This document shows positions 11,711 through 25,600 of a stretch of DNA of 64,000 bases, piece after piece. Position 1 is the first letter of the stretch. The number at the start of each line of letters is the position of its first letter. The notes below the pieces were generated by a model that saw nothing but the letters and a program-made list of their open reading frames with translations, had not been told where the DNA came from and searched no databases. The DNA lies in assembly GCA_004794655.1 (NCBI GenBank), contig SMMW01000568.1:2097001-2161000 (forward strand), read 5' to 3'. The translations under genes were made by a program, and so were the position numbers. Origin of the DNA: Marisa cornuarietis. Taxonomy: Eukaryota; Mollusca; Gastropoda; Architaenioglossa; Ampullariidae.

Positions 11711-14700
11711 GTTTCTCTAAGTAGATTCCTCAATTTGTATATATCTTGTCTTGCTGAGTTCTAATTTGAAAAATAAGGACGCATGCTTTTATACATTGTT
11801 CCTTAAGACATATATTTACATAATACAGTTTTACATGAGAAAAGTTATATATGCACCTTAAAATCGTTGTCTTTATTGCAAGTAAATAGTCATGCTAAGT
11901 TATGGGATTATTTTTAGATTTATCTAGGGAATCAAAATAATTAGGGCATATTCTGTTAATGTTGTAAGGGACTGACTGGAATCAGAAAGGTAGGGATATT
12001 AATCATGTGCTAGTAGTACAACAGTAATGGGTAAAGTCTGGAAAAAAAGACAGTTGGAATAGAAGTTCAATTTGTAGAAAACAGTCAATATCCGTCGATC
12101 AAACATTGACTGTTACAAAAGTAAAGCCGCCAACCATTACTAAAAACGTGGGTCTGTTGTAGAGTGCAATACATTTAGCCAACTCTGACGAAACCGAAAG
12201 GCAACACAAACCTCCTGTCAAAGCTTTATTTTATTGTTCTACCATAGAAACGTCGCCGACAGTGAAATTTACTACACCATACGCAAGTCGATTCCATCAG
12301 ACTAAGTATTCTGAGATACCAGAATGATCCTGATGACCAATCAAAGAAGAAAAACAAGCAATATGTTCCAGCGTAGGTATGAACACACTGTATGGAGTGG
12401 GAAATACCCTCAACTGAAGCGTTGTGCGCCGGAAGAGTGATGCAGTAGTGTCCCCTGTTTTTTTTTTTTTTTAAAGCATTACCTCGGGGTCAAGGCCACC
12501 GACGCTCCTTTACAAGCTAGGGTTGGCGTTCGACACTTCTGGGCCATGAATTTTACGTATACCCCCCAAAAATAAAAGAATGGTGCAAACTGCTGCATTA
12601 CTGGGTGTAGTGCCACTCACGAAATGTAGAGGCGTCTCGTTCACAACAATTTCAAGAACCAGCACCAGGAACAAACCTCCAGCTTATATCGGTGATCTTG
12701 TCTCATCCATGTCCCGTGTTGATGTTTTCTGCAACATGAATTATATACCACCCCGCCCCCTTACCCTCGATACAAAGATTTTATTTTTTCGTGTCAGATT
12801 CCCTCTAGTCTTTCTCACGTATGAAATATTATGTGATGACACGCATTGAAACATTTCATGCATTACGTAACGACAAGTCAAGTTTGAATAATTTTGAGGT
12901 GATTGTGATCGAATTCTCGGCTGTTTATTATTACCTTAGCATTAGTTAATATGTGTTTGAGAGAGAGAGAGAGAGAATTTATACTTGATACTGACATATC
13001 AGAAGATTCTTATTTTGTTTGTCACTTTATTTTGCTGTCGTTTTCTCCATCAAGGGTTGCCTGTTTGTGTCATTAACCCAAGAGGTAAAAGGTAAAAAAC
13101 TTGGATCATCTGTGCGTGCATGGCTGTGTCAGAGAATTTTTTTTTATAAAAAGGCATAGAATTAAACTGCTCATCTACATCACGTGACACAAAGTAAAAA
13201 AAAAATGTGCTGAAATTTAGAGTACAGGGGCCAGTTGCACAACAGGTTTCTAAACCTTAAAACTGTTCTACAGAGACAAAATCTCTTAGCCATTTTGATG
13301 CATTGCATAAAATCATATAACAATTTGTACTGACAGGACGGAAAGTCAGACTTAAACAACTTTATCTTACTTAAAGCAGTTTTAGTTTTAAAAATTCTAA
13401 AATTGTGGTGTGCACTTTAAACAAATTATCTAAATAGAGTTAAGGCCTAAAAGTGTTTAAAATTAGAAATGTGTTTTGCAACTGGCCCCAGGCCAAGATC
13501 GAGTTTGATTTTTATATTCTTCCAAATTTAGTCCATTTAGTTAAAAAAAACCTCTTAAAAGTCCAAGAAAGCACTTTAGCAGTTGGGTAGGAACATGGAG
13601 GGGGTAATAGGGGCAGCCGTCCCTCAGAAAAGATACTGATCAGGGGCAAGAATCTCTTTCTGCCCCTCCCCAAGCCCAGTGCTTGAGATGTACGTGATTC
13701 TTCACAAAGTATAATTAAAAGGTAGAGGAGGAGTAGAGAGAAAGAGAGAGAAATGAGGATCGAATGACAAATCTTTATTTATGAGGGTAACAGAAGAAGC
13801 AAAAGTTATGCTTTGTTACATATAGCCCCTGATCTGAAGAAAGGCAAAAGAAACACTTCTTTACTACAAAACAAAGGCATTAATCAAATAAGACATAGTT
13901 TTTTCTTGCAAACTGACTTGCAAACCTTGAATGTGATAACCATATATGATTATTAAGTTATCTTATTCTGAATATTACATAATTTCTTGTGAATGCGATA
14001 ATCGGATAATCAGAATTCAATGAGTTTTGTTTCTTGTTAAGTGTTGTTTTGTCGTTTGACACTGAAAGCAGCATGTGTTGTAATGCTCCCACCGTGTACA
14101 CGTACAACCCTCTGTTTTCATAATGTGGGAGTGCGAACGTCGTTCACTGTCAGTTTGCCCCCCCCTCCACCACTTTCCCACCAAGCCAAACATCTTTCTA
14201 CGCCACTGAACAACTGATAATTTTTCTGCAACTCCGACCTGAAGGGAAAGGCAAAAGCATCATAGGTTTTGTCCTAACACCGTCAATCAATTGTGAAGTG
14301 GACGACTGGAGGTTTACACTGAATTCAGGACAATATGAGCTATGTATGGAGATTCTGTAACCATTTCTCAGTAGCAAAGCTACTAAAATTTTCTATATTC
14401 CAGTAGAAGTGGTCAATTTAGAAGTGGAGTGGTTAAGTGAATGCCATTTGTAGAAGAGCTTTTTTTGGGGTGGGGGTGGGGGTGGGGAAAGGATCGATGA
14501 TCCACAATCAACCAGTTGATTTCTAGACAGAGAGTTTCAGATAGGAAACCGAGAGTGTCCACTCCTACCCTTAATTTCGTCTGCATAATTACGTTTACAT
14601 CTCTGGGGTAGACGATAATGTGTAATGTGCTCAGGAATGTGGCGATGTTCGCTCTCTTTCAGTCATGAGACCTGGTGAACATAGTCTGTCAGTGGAGTAC

Positions 14701-14942
14701 ATCAAACTCGAAGCGCTAAGGTGAAGTAGGAAAGTAGGACAGGACAGAAAATAGACCGGGAGAGGAAGGGGGAGAGTGAGGGAGGACAGGAGGACTCGGG
14801 AGAACATAATTGCAAGGTGGAATCAGCGGATGACGCAGTGGCAGGCAAGCAGACACAGCGGTAGCCCGCATCAGTCGCAGTCGCTGTTTGGTGGCTGCTC
14901 GCCCCCGGACCAGATGCCAGGCGGTGCTGCACGGTTGCCGCG
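11711..14942. other. Intergenic region between two divergent genes
   Basis: RNGTT leaves to the left and the CUB gene to the right, so this 3.2-kb stretch should hold both promoters. I saw no clear TATA box at a supported position. It contains one MITE (13227-13489), a GA run at 12960-12976 and poly-T and poly-A tracts. The open frames here have no recognisable domains. Confidence 0.55.
13227..13489. mobile_element. MITE with GGGGCCAGTTGCA inverted ends
   Basis: The element starts GGGGCCAGTTGCA and ends TGCAACTGGCCCC, a perfect 13-bp terminal inverted repeat. The roughly 237-bp interior is AT-rich and non-coding, with TTTAAA-rich parts mirrored across the centre. A diverged relative lies at 31993-32240. 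Confidence 0.75.
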
Positions 14943-17900
14943 ATGTACAAGCTAGCGCGCATCGTGTGCTGCATCACCTTTGTGTCTTCTGTCTTCGCCC
15001 AAGGTGAGTGTCACCGTCTGACAAGTCTTTGCAGACACACAGTTACCCAGCCTGTGCACATTCGTCTTCTATCCAGTTTGCAGTTACTGTTGTGGTGGTG
15101 GTGGTGGTGGTGGGGTTTCCTATTGCGGGGTGGGGGTAGTGGGAATGGAACGTGGGGAATATTAATTAAAGGAGTAAGTGGTGGAGGGGGAAATTGTAGG
15201 GTCGCTGTTTGGTGGCGCCGCAGATGGTACCTGCTGGTCAAGCCTCCCCCCCCCCGCTCTACTCTTTTCATTTCGGCCTTGAATCCTGGAGGAATGCTTA
15301 GTTAAATCGCAGTGGTAGCGTTTGCACTGGTTGCAGGATCCCGACGTTACACTGTTCCTATACATATTCTAGGCTGCCTGGAGATATAGGCGATATAAAA
15401 CTACCCTGTAAATTTTAGCCTCCAAAACTCATCCGTTACTTAATTATCTGCTATGATTCGCACTTGCGATCAACAAGCGCCGCTAACTACGTCACACTAG
15501 TGCACCATTCACTAGGACCAAACAGAGAGAGAGAGAGAGAATGAGCGACATTTCGAATTATTTGGACGCTGAAAGTCTGCATTTCTCGTGGTTCTGAAAA
15601 AAAACCCTGCTACTTTAGCAGGAGAAATTCAGACTTTCAACATCCGAATAATCCGAGCTGTCGCTCTCACTCTGTTTGTTGTTGATGACTGCTAATGTTG
15701 TGTATGGTGCACTAACGTGACGTAGTACGCTGTTAGCGGCGCTTGTTGATCGCAGGTGCGAATCGCGTACTTCGCTAGCGGATAATTAATTAACGGATAG
15801 GGTTTGGAGGCTAAAATTTGCAGGTTAGTTTTATATCACCTGTATCTACCGATATCTGCAAAAAACGCAAACCATTCAGGTTGATTTTTAACACATGTCA
15901 GGTTTACTTGCATTGGTGATATCAGCGACATGTAAAAATAGTACATATTAATTACAGCTCGGTACTGAAAACAAGGTATGAACAGGTCATTTTGTGCCGA
16001 TCTGCTTATGCTGCCTAATTTATAAAAAAGCAAGCGTTTTCCTACAGGTTTGTACAGTTTTTTTCCCTAAGCGAACAAACAACGGCTTGTTAGACACAAT
16101 TATTTGCTATAAACTTTGCTCACGTGCCTCTTCTCAATGATTTAGCTGTGAATGTAATAACACACATCCACGTACACACTTATGCATTTATGTGTGCTTA
16201 TATTATTGTAATAAAATATACTTAATATAAAAATATCAAGCAGCTATTTCAGCAATAGCAGCTCTGAAAATTACAGATGTTCAAAATGTTTGCAGCAGCA
16301 GCGATGCGTTCTTGAAAATTCATTTAACTCCCTTCCCGATCTTTTTGACATTTCTTCCCTATTTTTTCCTCACCACTGCATAACATTTTGAAATCTAGCT
16401 AGGTCGCTCAGAGTTTAATTGGTAAACAGCAAGATTATACCGGTAAAAAATATTCTGCGCTTATAGCTATATGCACGCTGTATTCCCTGTTAAAAAAAGC
16501 ATTAGATCATTAGCGAGCACATTTCCCTTGTGTTTAATTTACATTCTAGGCCTAAAAACTGTTAATATTCCCGATGGGGGTTATGCTTATCCGTGCATTG
16601 AGAATTTCTATGCCAAGGGGGGGGGGGGAATAGAATGAAAAGTGACGCGATGAAGAGCAGGTACGGACGGTTGTTGGCGAGGGAGGCGTTAGAGACCTGA
16701 CATCTCGAAGCCACCCCTTCTCTCATATCAGCTCTCTCGATTCCCTGGTTTCCTAATACTATAGGAAGTCAGGTACCAATTTGTTGGTTAAGTGGCGAAA
16801 GTCACACGGGTATTAAGCCCACTAGTATGCGGAACTTTGGGTTCGATTGGCGTTGTTCTAATCACCAGGCTATCCGCTTCTGAGGTAACAAAACTAGTTT
16901 TCCGGTGGACCGAAGTAAAGCTGCTAACTTTAGCGGTTATCCAGCAACTAAACCAGCCAACGTCATACTCGACTATATGGGGTAAGTAAACAATGAAAGC
17001 AGTCAATGAGAAAAAAAGAGCTGAAAGAATTCTGACAAATGCATAGTAGCTTGATGCCACTAGCAATATAACGAGTGAGACTTCACAAGAAGTCGAGCTG
17101 CGTGTTTTTCAATGCGTCCTGTCTTGACGCCAGAAATAGTGCAAAGTCTTCGTGAAAAGTTGTGATACCTGCTCCTTCCTCCATTTTTCTTTCCTCATCA
17201 GCGAACCTTTTTCAGTGAGACATTCTTGCCAGCTCAGTCCCAGAAGCATGCAAGGGGTATTATGCATAACTGTTGTCCTTGGCAGAGCTCGTAAAATTTC
17301 TTTCTTGCTGTGATTTTTTAAATTTTTTTTGACGAGTTTTGGAAGCGAGGCACTCTTCAACTAGGCACACGAACTGGCAGTCGAGCCGATGTCTTGTTTT
17401 TCTTCTCCGACGATAGAAGAGAAAGAAATTAGTGTTCGGTCGGCTGATGCTGTTTCTCGAGGCTGGCGCAGTGATGCACATACCCTACTTTTGGGTCGTC
17501 TCGCTCATTTCCATTCTCTTTCTCTAACCAGTCTTTCCTCTATTTCATACATCTTTCTTTCTCACACAGCCCCTATCTTCTTTTCTCAGCTTACCTATGC
17601 ATCATATCCGAGGATCACATTGATGCCTCCCCAACCCCACGCTTACTTGATAAGTTTATCACGGCATAGAAAGGTTTGCATGAAAACTGACCACCAGAAG
17701 AACAAGCGCATAAGCAAACTGACACGAGAGCACCCAATGCGGGAAACAGATTTGCTTACACAGCACGAAAAAAGTGAGAGGGGGAGAAGAAAGTCGACCG
17801 GAGTGGGTCTCAGCTACTGGTGCCAGACACTCTAGCTAAAACAGATGGGCTGACGTGATGCCTTGGTGAAAACCTTGTCAACTTCGTTTACTTCTTGTAC

Positions 17901-20900
17901 ACTCTGCTTACTTTTTTGTGACTGTGCTTTGTGTTGTATGCGCTGATAACTGCACCTAGTAGTCTTACTGCTTTGGCACAATAGTGTCTCATTGTGGTAC
18001 ATATCCTTCTGCCTGGCCTTTGACAACATTCAGCGATAGCAGCGATGGTGTTGGCTGCTTGTATAGTTGAAAAGTCCCCCCCCCCCAAAAAAAAAAAAGT
18101 TCACAAAAGGAAGACTCTTCACTTTTTGTCTCTTTAATGCTCGGTCCATCACTCCGTCTGTTCATTCGTTCTTCATGCTTTTGCCTGTGTGTCTGTCTGT
18201 TTGTCTGTCTACTGTGAAGTAATATGGAATTTCACTTCTTTATTCATTTTCAGATCAGCGGTGTTCAGATCACGTGGTCGAAATCAACGTGACGTCATCT
18301 GGAGGCGTTCTGTATTCCCCGGGCTACCCAGAGGATTATGAGAAGTAAATATACTTGCTGTACAACCGTTACAAGTAAGCTTAATCATCTAAGGAATAAG
18401 AGCATTGAAACTTGTTCATCCACGCACACGCACGCACGCACGCACAATCAAAACATCCAAGCATGCCCACAGAAACTGACCGAGCGTCGAGAGAAAGAGA
18501 AAGAGAAGGAACGAAATATGAAGGTAGAAAGATAGAAAGAAAGAAAGAGAAAGCGACAGCTAGTTTCAACAGTCTTCACTGATGCAGCTCGCAACATTGT
18601 CGATGGCTGCTGACGTCAAAACTTGCGGGCAAAGTGGTGCAGTTGCTTCCCTTGGAGATGCACGTGGGCCGCAGCGCACTCAAGGATGACAGTTGTCCTG
18701 ATGACGTCATTACAGCTTACGATGGTGACGCATATTTTACAGTTTAAGACTTAGCATCACATAAAGCAGCAAGTTATTTTATTTTCTCAGATTCTTAATG
18801 CTTGTGTATGTGTAGCCACGGTTACCTTTTCGATAATAACGTCACTGACTTACTGAAGTTATGAAAAATATTCATTACAGGCGTTGATTTCAGTTGTAGT
18901 AGCTTGAACTATCAAAAAGTCCCTCCCCCTGCTATGTCTTTTTACAGTTGATACCTGCTGCATGCAAACAATCTAAACGTTGGTCTGAAATAATTTGACA
19001 TGCATAGTAAAAGATGGACCGGACTATATATGTTTATTCTCAATGCATGCGGGATGGATTCACGTGTTTTTTCCTGCCGCAGGCCCGGGAGAAGAGTCGG
19101 CTGTATTGCACGCTTGGTGTGGACGGGACAAGACTGTGGGTGTGTCCACTGGGAGTCGGGTTCTGGTTGTCTTCATCGCCAACCGCCAGCTGCGCTACCG
19201 GGGATTTGCCATCAAGTACTCGCTCGTGACGCTCTGTAAGTCGGAGACATGTGGTCGATTGCACGGACACATTCTTCCCAATCACCACCAGCACACACAC
19301 ACACACGCTGCGCACACGATCTCCATAAGCATTCTTATCATTTATCAGTATTTTGTTTTATGTATCCTCCCAAAATCCAGGCTTGACACGCACAAATGTC
19401 TTTTTTCTTTGCTTCTCACGGGCGGGCACAGAGAAGCTTACGCCTTCATCTGAACATAAATGAGCGTCACTTGTGTCTAGTTTACTAAATTTAGTTTTCA
19501 ACAGACTTATTTCTAGTTCAAGCTGTCATGTTTGTTGGTTATAGCTGTTATATTCCTCTGAAAATAAAAAAAAACAAAAATTTTGCCAAATGATGCCTAA
19601 TATTGTTGTGAATATATCGACAAACCCACAGCCAGTACAAGTTGTATAGAAGGGAAAGTGCGAACCATACCGCTAGACAATATCCCTGTCATCCTGGACG
19701 TGGAGCCAACACCCCAAAAGCGCTTACCCAGGTGAGCAGCTAAAACTGCATTTGTGCTTGCGTAGACATATGCGTGTGCATTGTGTCAGTGTTTGTTTGT
19801 GTGTGTAGGAAAATTTGCGAGATACATATTCAGATTAACTTTTGACACAATATCTGTGAAAATTCACACGTTTTCTTTACACTATAAGATTGTTGAAATA
19901 TTTATTTATTCTCAAAGGTACATCTATCGAAAATGAATCCATCCTGATAATAGTTATTTAGGATTACTTACACTGCTTATTAATTATTGATTCTCCCTTT
20001 CACCATACTGTTAATAGCACCTGCAGCTGGCGGCTCGTGCCGGATGACGCAAAACGTCACGTGGTACTTGACCTAGAAACCTACTCTGGGTTAGATTGCT
20101 CGTCGGGGAATTTTTCTATTTATGATGGTTAGTAGGCTGCATATTTTAACTTTCCTTTTGAGGGAGATTTTTTTGGCACTTTAGTTTATTAACAATATTA
20201 TGATTAATTAAAGTTTAAAACATCACCTTTACTCTTTGTTTATGCAAATTAATTTCAGTGCGTTGCTGATTATTTGGATACAATTTAGTTTGTTTGTATT
20301 CTTCTTATTATTGTAAAGGTAGCAAGCTACTTACCCCACACAATAAATATTTTCAGAATTGCATTCATATTATTCCAACGTTTTATCTTGTGCATTCTAA
20401 TGCTTTCAGATTGCCTTTTTTGTTACCTCATTCTATTTCTAACACACACACACACACACACACACAAATACACACACACACACACGCACACACACACACG
20501 CGCGCGCGCGCGATACCTCTCGATGATATCTTCCGCACAGTAAGGTCTTGGTAATTTGTAATGTATGGCAACACTTAGAAGGTATCGTTACACTTCGAAC
20601 GGTAAAAAGCAGAATAACTTTTACTGTTCTTAAATGTCCCTTAAATCTCGAAGTCCAAACATGTAAGCATTATTGTTCTTTATGCCTTTCCTGCTTTTGC
20701 TGCTTTGTTAAGGACTTGATTCGTCTAGCCCGGAACTGCTCACATGGTGCGCGCGCAGGACTCAACCGTTCTCTTCCTTCTTCCTGCCTGGCGGTCATGC
20801 GTTCCTTGTCTTCAGGTGGTCATCTGCTTCCTCGTCGTCGTCCTTCCGATTCATTATCAGAACGAGGCTCTCTTCATGTGAGTTCCAGACGTCTATACCT

Positions 20901-22652
20901 CTTTTCTAGAAGGTGACACACATTTCCTCTATTTCTTCACGTGTGTGAAAAAAATAAACATCTCAATAATAAAAAAATTAAAGAGTCTATAGAAGGACAA
21001 CTCATGTGCCGTGTTATACACAGGGCTTAAAGATAAGATTAAAGCCAGTAGTACTTGTCTTGGTGTGCAGTAAAGTGCAACGACACTGAACCCCCGCTTG
21101 TGGAGGTCAAGCACATGCCCGTATTTCTGGGTTTACCGTTTGCAAAGAACACAAGGTATGTGCCGTTTTCATTTAAGTTTTGGAAAGATGTTCAGACCAC
21201 CTCCCGCGACGTGGCCAAAGTAATCTTGCTGACTGAGCAACACTTTTCTTGATCTGTTGAAGCGGAGACAACTGTCCAGTGCGTCTTGTGTCTCACCATC
21301 AACGCGGAGTGACATTACGTGTAGACGTTCTGAAGACTGACGGTCAACCCGCTGGATGTGACGCCAGCTTCTTGGATGTTATTCATGGTGAGCTTCACAG
21401 CTACAAGATACATGCGCTTTCTCCTACTGATCGCCTTTTTGTTTTTGATTTAGAGCCTTTTTATATCAATGCTACAAGTTTAGTTCCTTGGCATACGGAC
21501 GTTGTATGGCAAGGAGACAAAAACGTTGAAGCTACCAGGCAGCATGGATTTTGTTCGGGGGTCTCTGGATTGGAGGACACAACAGGGGAAGCTTATCCAG
21601 ATTCGGAGGTCAAGGTTTTTGACTAATTTTCGCGTTGACCGCTTCCTTCCAGTGTACTTGTACACGAAGGCTGTGGTGCGTCACAGCCTATCGCTAAGTT
21701 GGAGAAAATCAAAATGGGAGATAACACTTTCTTGACTGTCCCAATCGCTGATTAATTTTTAAGAATTATTATTTTTGTGCGCAAGTGTATTTACAGACCA
21801 CTTATTTAAAACTACTGGTCGTTGCGTGGGCGCTGTAATTTGCGAAAGTCACTACACAGCCGTCTAACTGTTCAGGTCATATAAACCAGCATAAAACATG
21901 AATAGGCTGACACATAACTCCTCAGTTTTGAAATTAAAGACCTAAAGCAGCTCATAAAATGCAGCGTTGCTATTTAATAAAAATAAATAAATCTAGTGAA
22001 AATTAATACTGAGACACCGTCGTTTTACAAGTGGTAAGATGGCGGCTAGTTGGATTCAAGAAGAGCTAGCTACGGTTTAGTTTCAAATCAGTTCTGTGGT
22101 CTGTGGATGCACAAAGCACACGTGATTATTTAGGCTTGTGAATTGAATGAATCATGTTAAAAACGTTTTAAATACAATTTGACAGCTTGAAGCTTGCACT
22201 TGCACCAAAAGATGCACCTAAACAAATGTGAACGAAACACTGGCGCTCCCTTTCAGAAGATTCTGATGGCAACATCACCAAAGACGACCCCAATTGTACG
22301 GCAGACGGGCAGGCTGTCTACTGGCTGAACGCCAACTCTGTCGTTCTTTCACCAGCTTGGAATCTGACCAAAGTCCTCATCAGGGTGGTCCCCTTAGGTA
22401 AGTCTATATTTCATCTTCAAGATGGTGTTGTTCTCGTAAATATGTTAGCGAACGTTTGTCAGTGTTGATGGGAGTGTGTGTTCCCCGTTCGTGTGAATGT
22501 GTCACTGCTCGTGTAGCCATGTCAGTGTTTCTGGGAATGTGTATCAGTGTCCATGCGAATGTATCACTGCGTTCAGGTGAATGTATTTAATTGTTTGTAC
22601 ACAGATATCGTAGAAGTAAGAGAGAGGGAGAGTGTGCGTGTGTGCGTGTGTG

Positions 22653-22684
<32 letters not shown>

Positions 22685-25600
22685 TGAGATACAAAATGCA
22701 AATACAAATATTTTATTCGATAAGGTCACATCATTAAATGGTTATACACATAATATAGAATCATTTATGAAGCATTTTAACGTTATAAAAATACATTTTC
22801 CTTGTATAGAAATGTAGAGGGGTTTATCGCAAGTTTCTCCCTAGCAGTAGAGAAAGACAGAGCAATTGAAATAAAATTTGGAGCATTATACTAGTTGGGA
22901 ACAATGAATCTTTGTCTTAAATCTTCAAACAATAGACAGTTTAGCAGTTTATTTTCGCAGTTTTACATAAGGGAAACAATTTCAGAGGTGCAACCGTTAT
23001 ATCTGAAGATTTGAGAAACCAGATTAGAAATAACAAGCCTAAAAGTAGTCAGGACAAATCTATGTTTATATCACTAAATGCATGTAAATATGTAAACTAA
23101 AGTACACACAAAATTTCACATATGTTAAAACGGTCTCTACCATGCACGTGGTTTTTGAGATCATCATGCCATCACCGGGAGATTTTTGGGACTTGAATAC
23201 TCTTGCCATCTCAGTCAATCGTTCGTTGTAACGCCCTGTGTAGATAACCCAGAGTGCCAAGGCGGAGTGACACACGACAAAGCTCCTAGCGATGAAGTGT
23301 TGGTCATCACACAGCCTCCATCCGGAGTCAGTCGCAGCCTGCAGTACACCAAGTAAGTTCTACCTCTCGTTCTCAGTCGGGAAGGGAAGAGAAACTATCA
23401 TCACATCCTGCATGCTTGCGACTTTGACTGGTTCACATTTTATTGCTTGCACAAAACTGTTACTCGACCAAAAATACTGAATAGTAGTATTTACTATCTT
23501 TAACCCAATCCCGTCAAGGCATTGTAGGGGTAAACATCTTGCTGTCTTCATTACTATATTCAATGCTTACCTCGCTAATTGTCTTTGCTTTTTATTTTTT
23601 ACAGCTAATTTTTTCCAGATTACTATTTGCACTTATTACAGCTAATTTTCATCAGATTACTATTTGTACTTACTTATTACAGCTGCCTGTAATCAGAGTA
23701 CTATTTGTACTTACTAAAGCTAATTTTCATGGGATTTACGTTTACTTATTACAGTTGATTTTCATTAGAATACCGTGTATACTTATTACATCGGATTTTC
23801 ATCAGCATGCTATTTTTACTTGACAGCTCAATTCACCGACTTATTATTGTAGTGTTTTTGGTTACACTGCTAATACGAGGCAAGTGAGTTTTCTTCACAG
23901 ACTGAAACAACTTCACTTGAATTAATCTTGAACTAATGGAATATATCAGGAATCCAAAGCAAAACAATAATGACAAAACACAAAACAAAACAGCAACAAT
24001 TATTAAGCAAAGACAACGAAACAAAGAAATAAACTAAAATCTTATCGTAGATGAAGAAAGAAAGACGATGAAGGTAAAGTTGTTTTTATTGTGTTTTTCT
24101 AACATTCCAGCAACGCTTGGTGCCGCTACCTTGTAAGCGGCAAGCGAGAAACTGATCACGTGACTGCGCGGGTGACAGGCGAGATGTGTGAACAGTTTCA
24201 TTATTGTGGTGATTACGTCAGGCTGTACGACGGTGAGTAAGGCCGAAGGTAGAGGGTTATTTTTATAGGCCAGCCGAGTAAATCTGTTTTTAAAAGAATG
24301 GGTTTAAGTTATAAAAAGAAAATCACCAGGAAAATCTGAGCTAAAAAAAATTTCCGTCCCTCTCAAGCGAGTATTTTTGAAGAATAATTTCAGTCGGTCT
24401 TTGACTTAAAGATACTTAAGCATAATTTTAAGTCTGTCTTTAACTAAACCAGTAGCTACTAGTCAGCTAGTTGGCATGCGACATTTTCTTTCAGCGAGTT
24501 GAGGCAGTAAGTACGAGGGTAGAACATCGAGTATTAATTGCTTTTCGAACAGTACCAGAAAATACGAAAATACTTAGCAGTAAAGTAAGAGAGAGAGAGT
24601 GTGTGTGAGACAGAGAGAGAGAGAGAGAGAGAGAGAAAGTACAGAGAAAAGAGAAAAAGTTTTAAAACCACTCAGGTTTCGAAGTACTTTCTATAGGTCA
24701 ATAAACAGCTTTATTAAGAGCGACCGTCCTGATGTTCGGCTTGTCTGTATAGTTTGCTAGTAATCTTAGCTTTATTAACTGTATTTTTGTGCCTTTTGTT
24801 ATTATTTTTGCTTGTAGTTAATCTTACCGTTATAGTCTGAGATCACAAGTACATTCTGATTTCAGGAAACACCACAGATAGCCCACTCCTGTACGACTCA
24901 GGGGGAGATAACCATATCAGCGTCTACGTCACGAGCAGGACACGATATGTGATGATGGAAATTTGGACTGACGATAGAGACAACTACGGGTTTATCAGGG
25001 CTGAATTCAACTCAGTACCAGGTACGAGACATGTTTTCACTTTCTCTTCTGCCTTGAATCAGTCATATCAGGGTCAATGCTCCAGAATTACGGATTTGCA
25101 TCTCATGATTCCATTTTTGTTGGCGCGTGGTCGTATTTGCATCCTTTCCGAGAACGAGTGTCACTCACTCTCTCATTAGAGACGATATACTTCTTTTTTA
25201 CGCTACATTATTGTTAGTCATCATATGCACATCAGAGTGTGTCCACAATACTGTCCACAACGAGATAAATTAGTGTTTCGGAATCACATTGCATTGGTTA
25301 TGACATTTTTTGACTCAATTTTTGTTATGTTGTTTCTGACACTTTTTGTTTATGCCGTTTCTAGACAACGCTTTCTGCGAGGGTGTTATCAAGTTAAAAG
25401 CGACAAGAGAAGCCAACAACCTGACATCAATAAACTACCCAAATTACTACCCGGTGTGAGTGTCCAAAGTCCTACAAATAGTTACAACGTTTAAAGTCTG
25501 TGTGTCGTTATATTTATCTTTGCCTCATGTTAGCTATTTTATTTGGTACAAGGTTGAAATACAAAAAAGAAAGAAGTACTGAAAGAAAATAATGAAAGAT

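Noticed and set aside
17389..17835. 148-codon plus-strand open frame in CUB-gene intron 1
   Set aside because: Low-complexity Ser/Leu-rich start, no domain, and inside an intron of a well-supported gene on the same strand.
20759..20911. Alternative CUB2 reading (LSSGGHLLPRRRPSDS) from the acceptor at 20758
   Set aside because: Phase does not join the next exon; the 20713-20877 reading fits phase 1-1 and the CUB pattern (SPELLTWC, GGHAFLVFRW).
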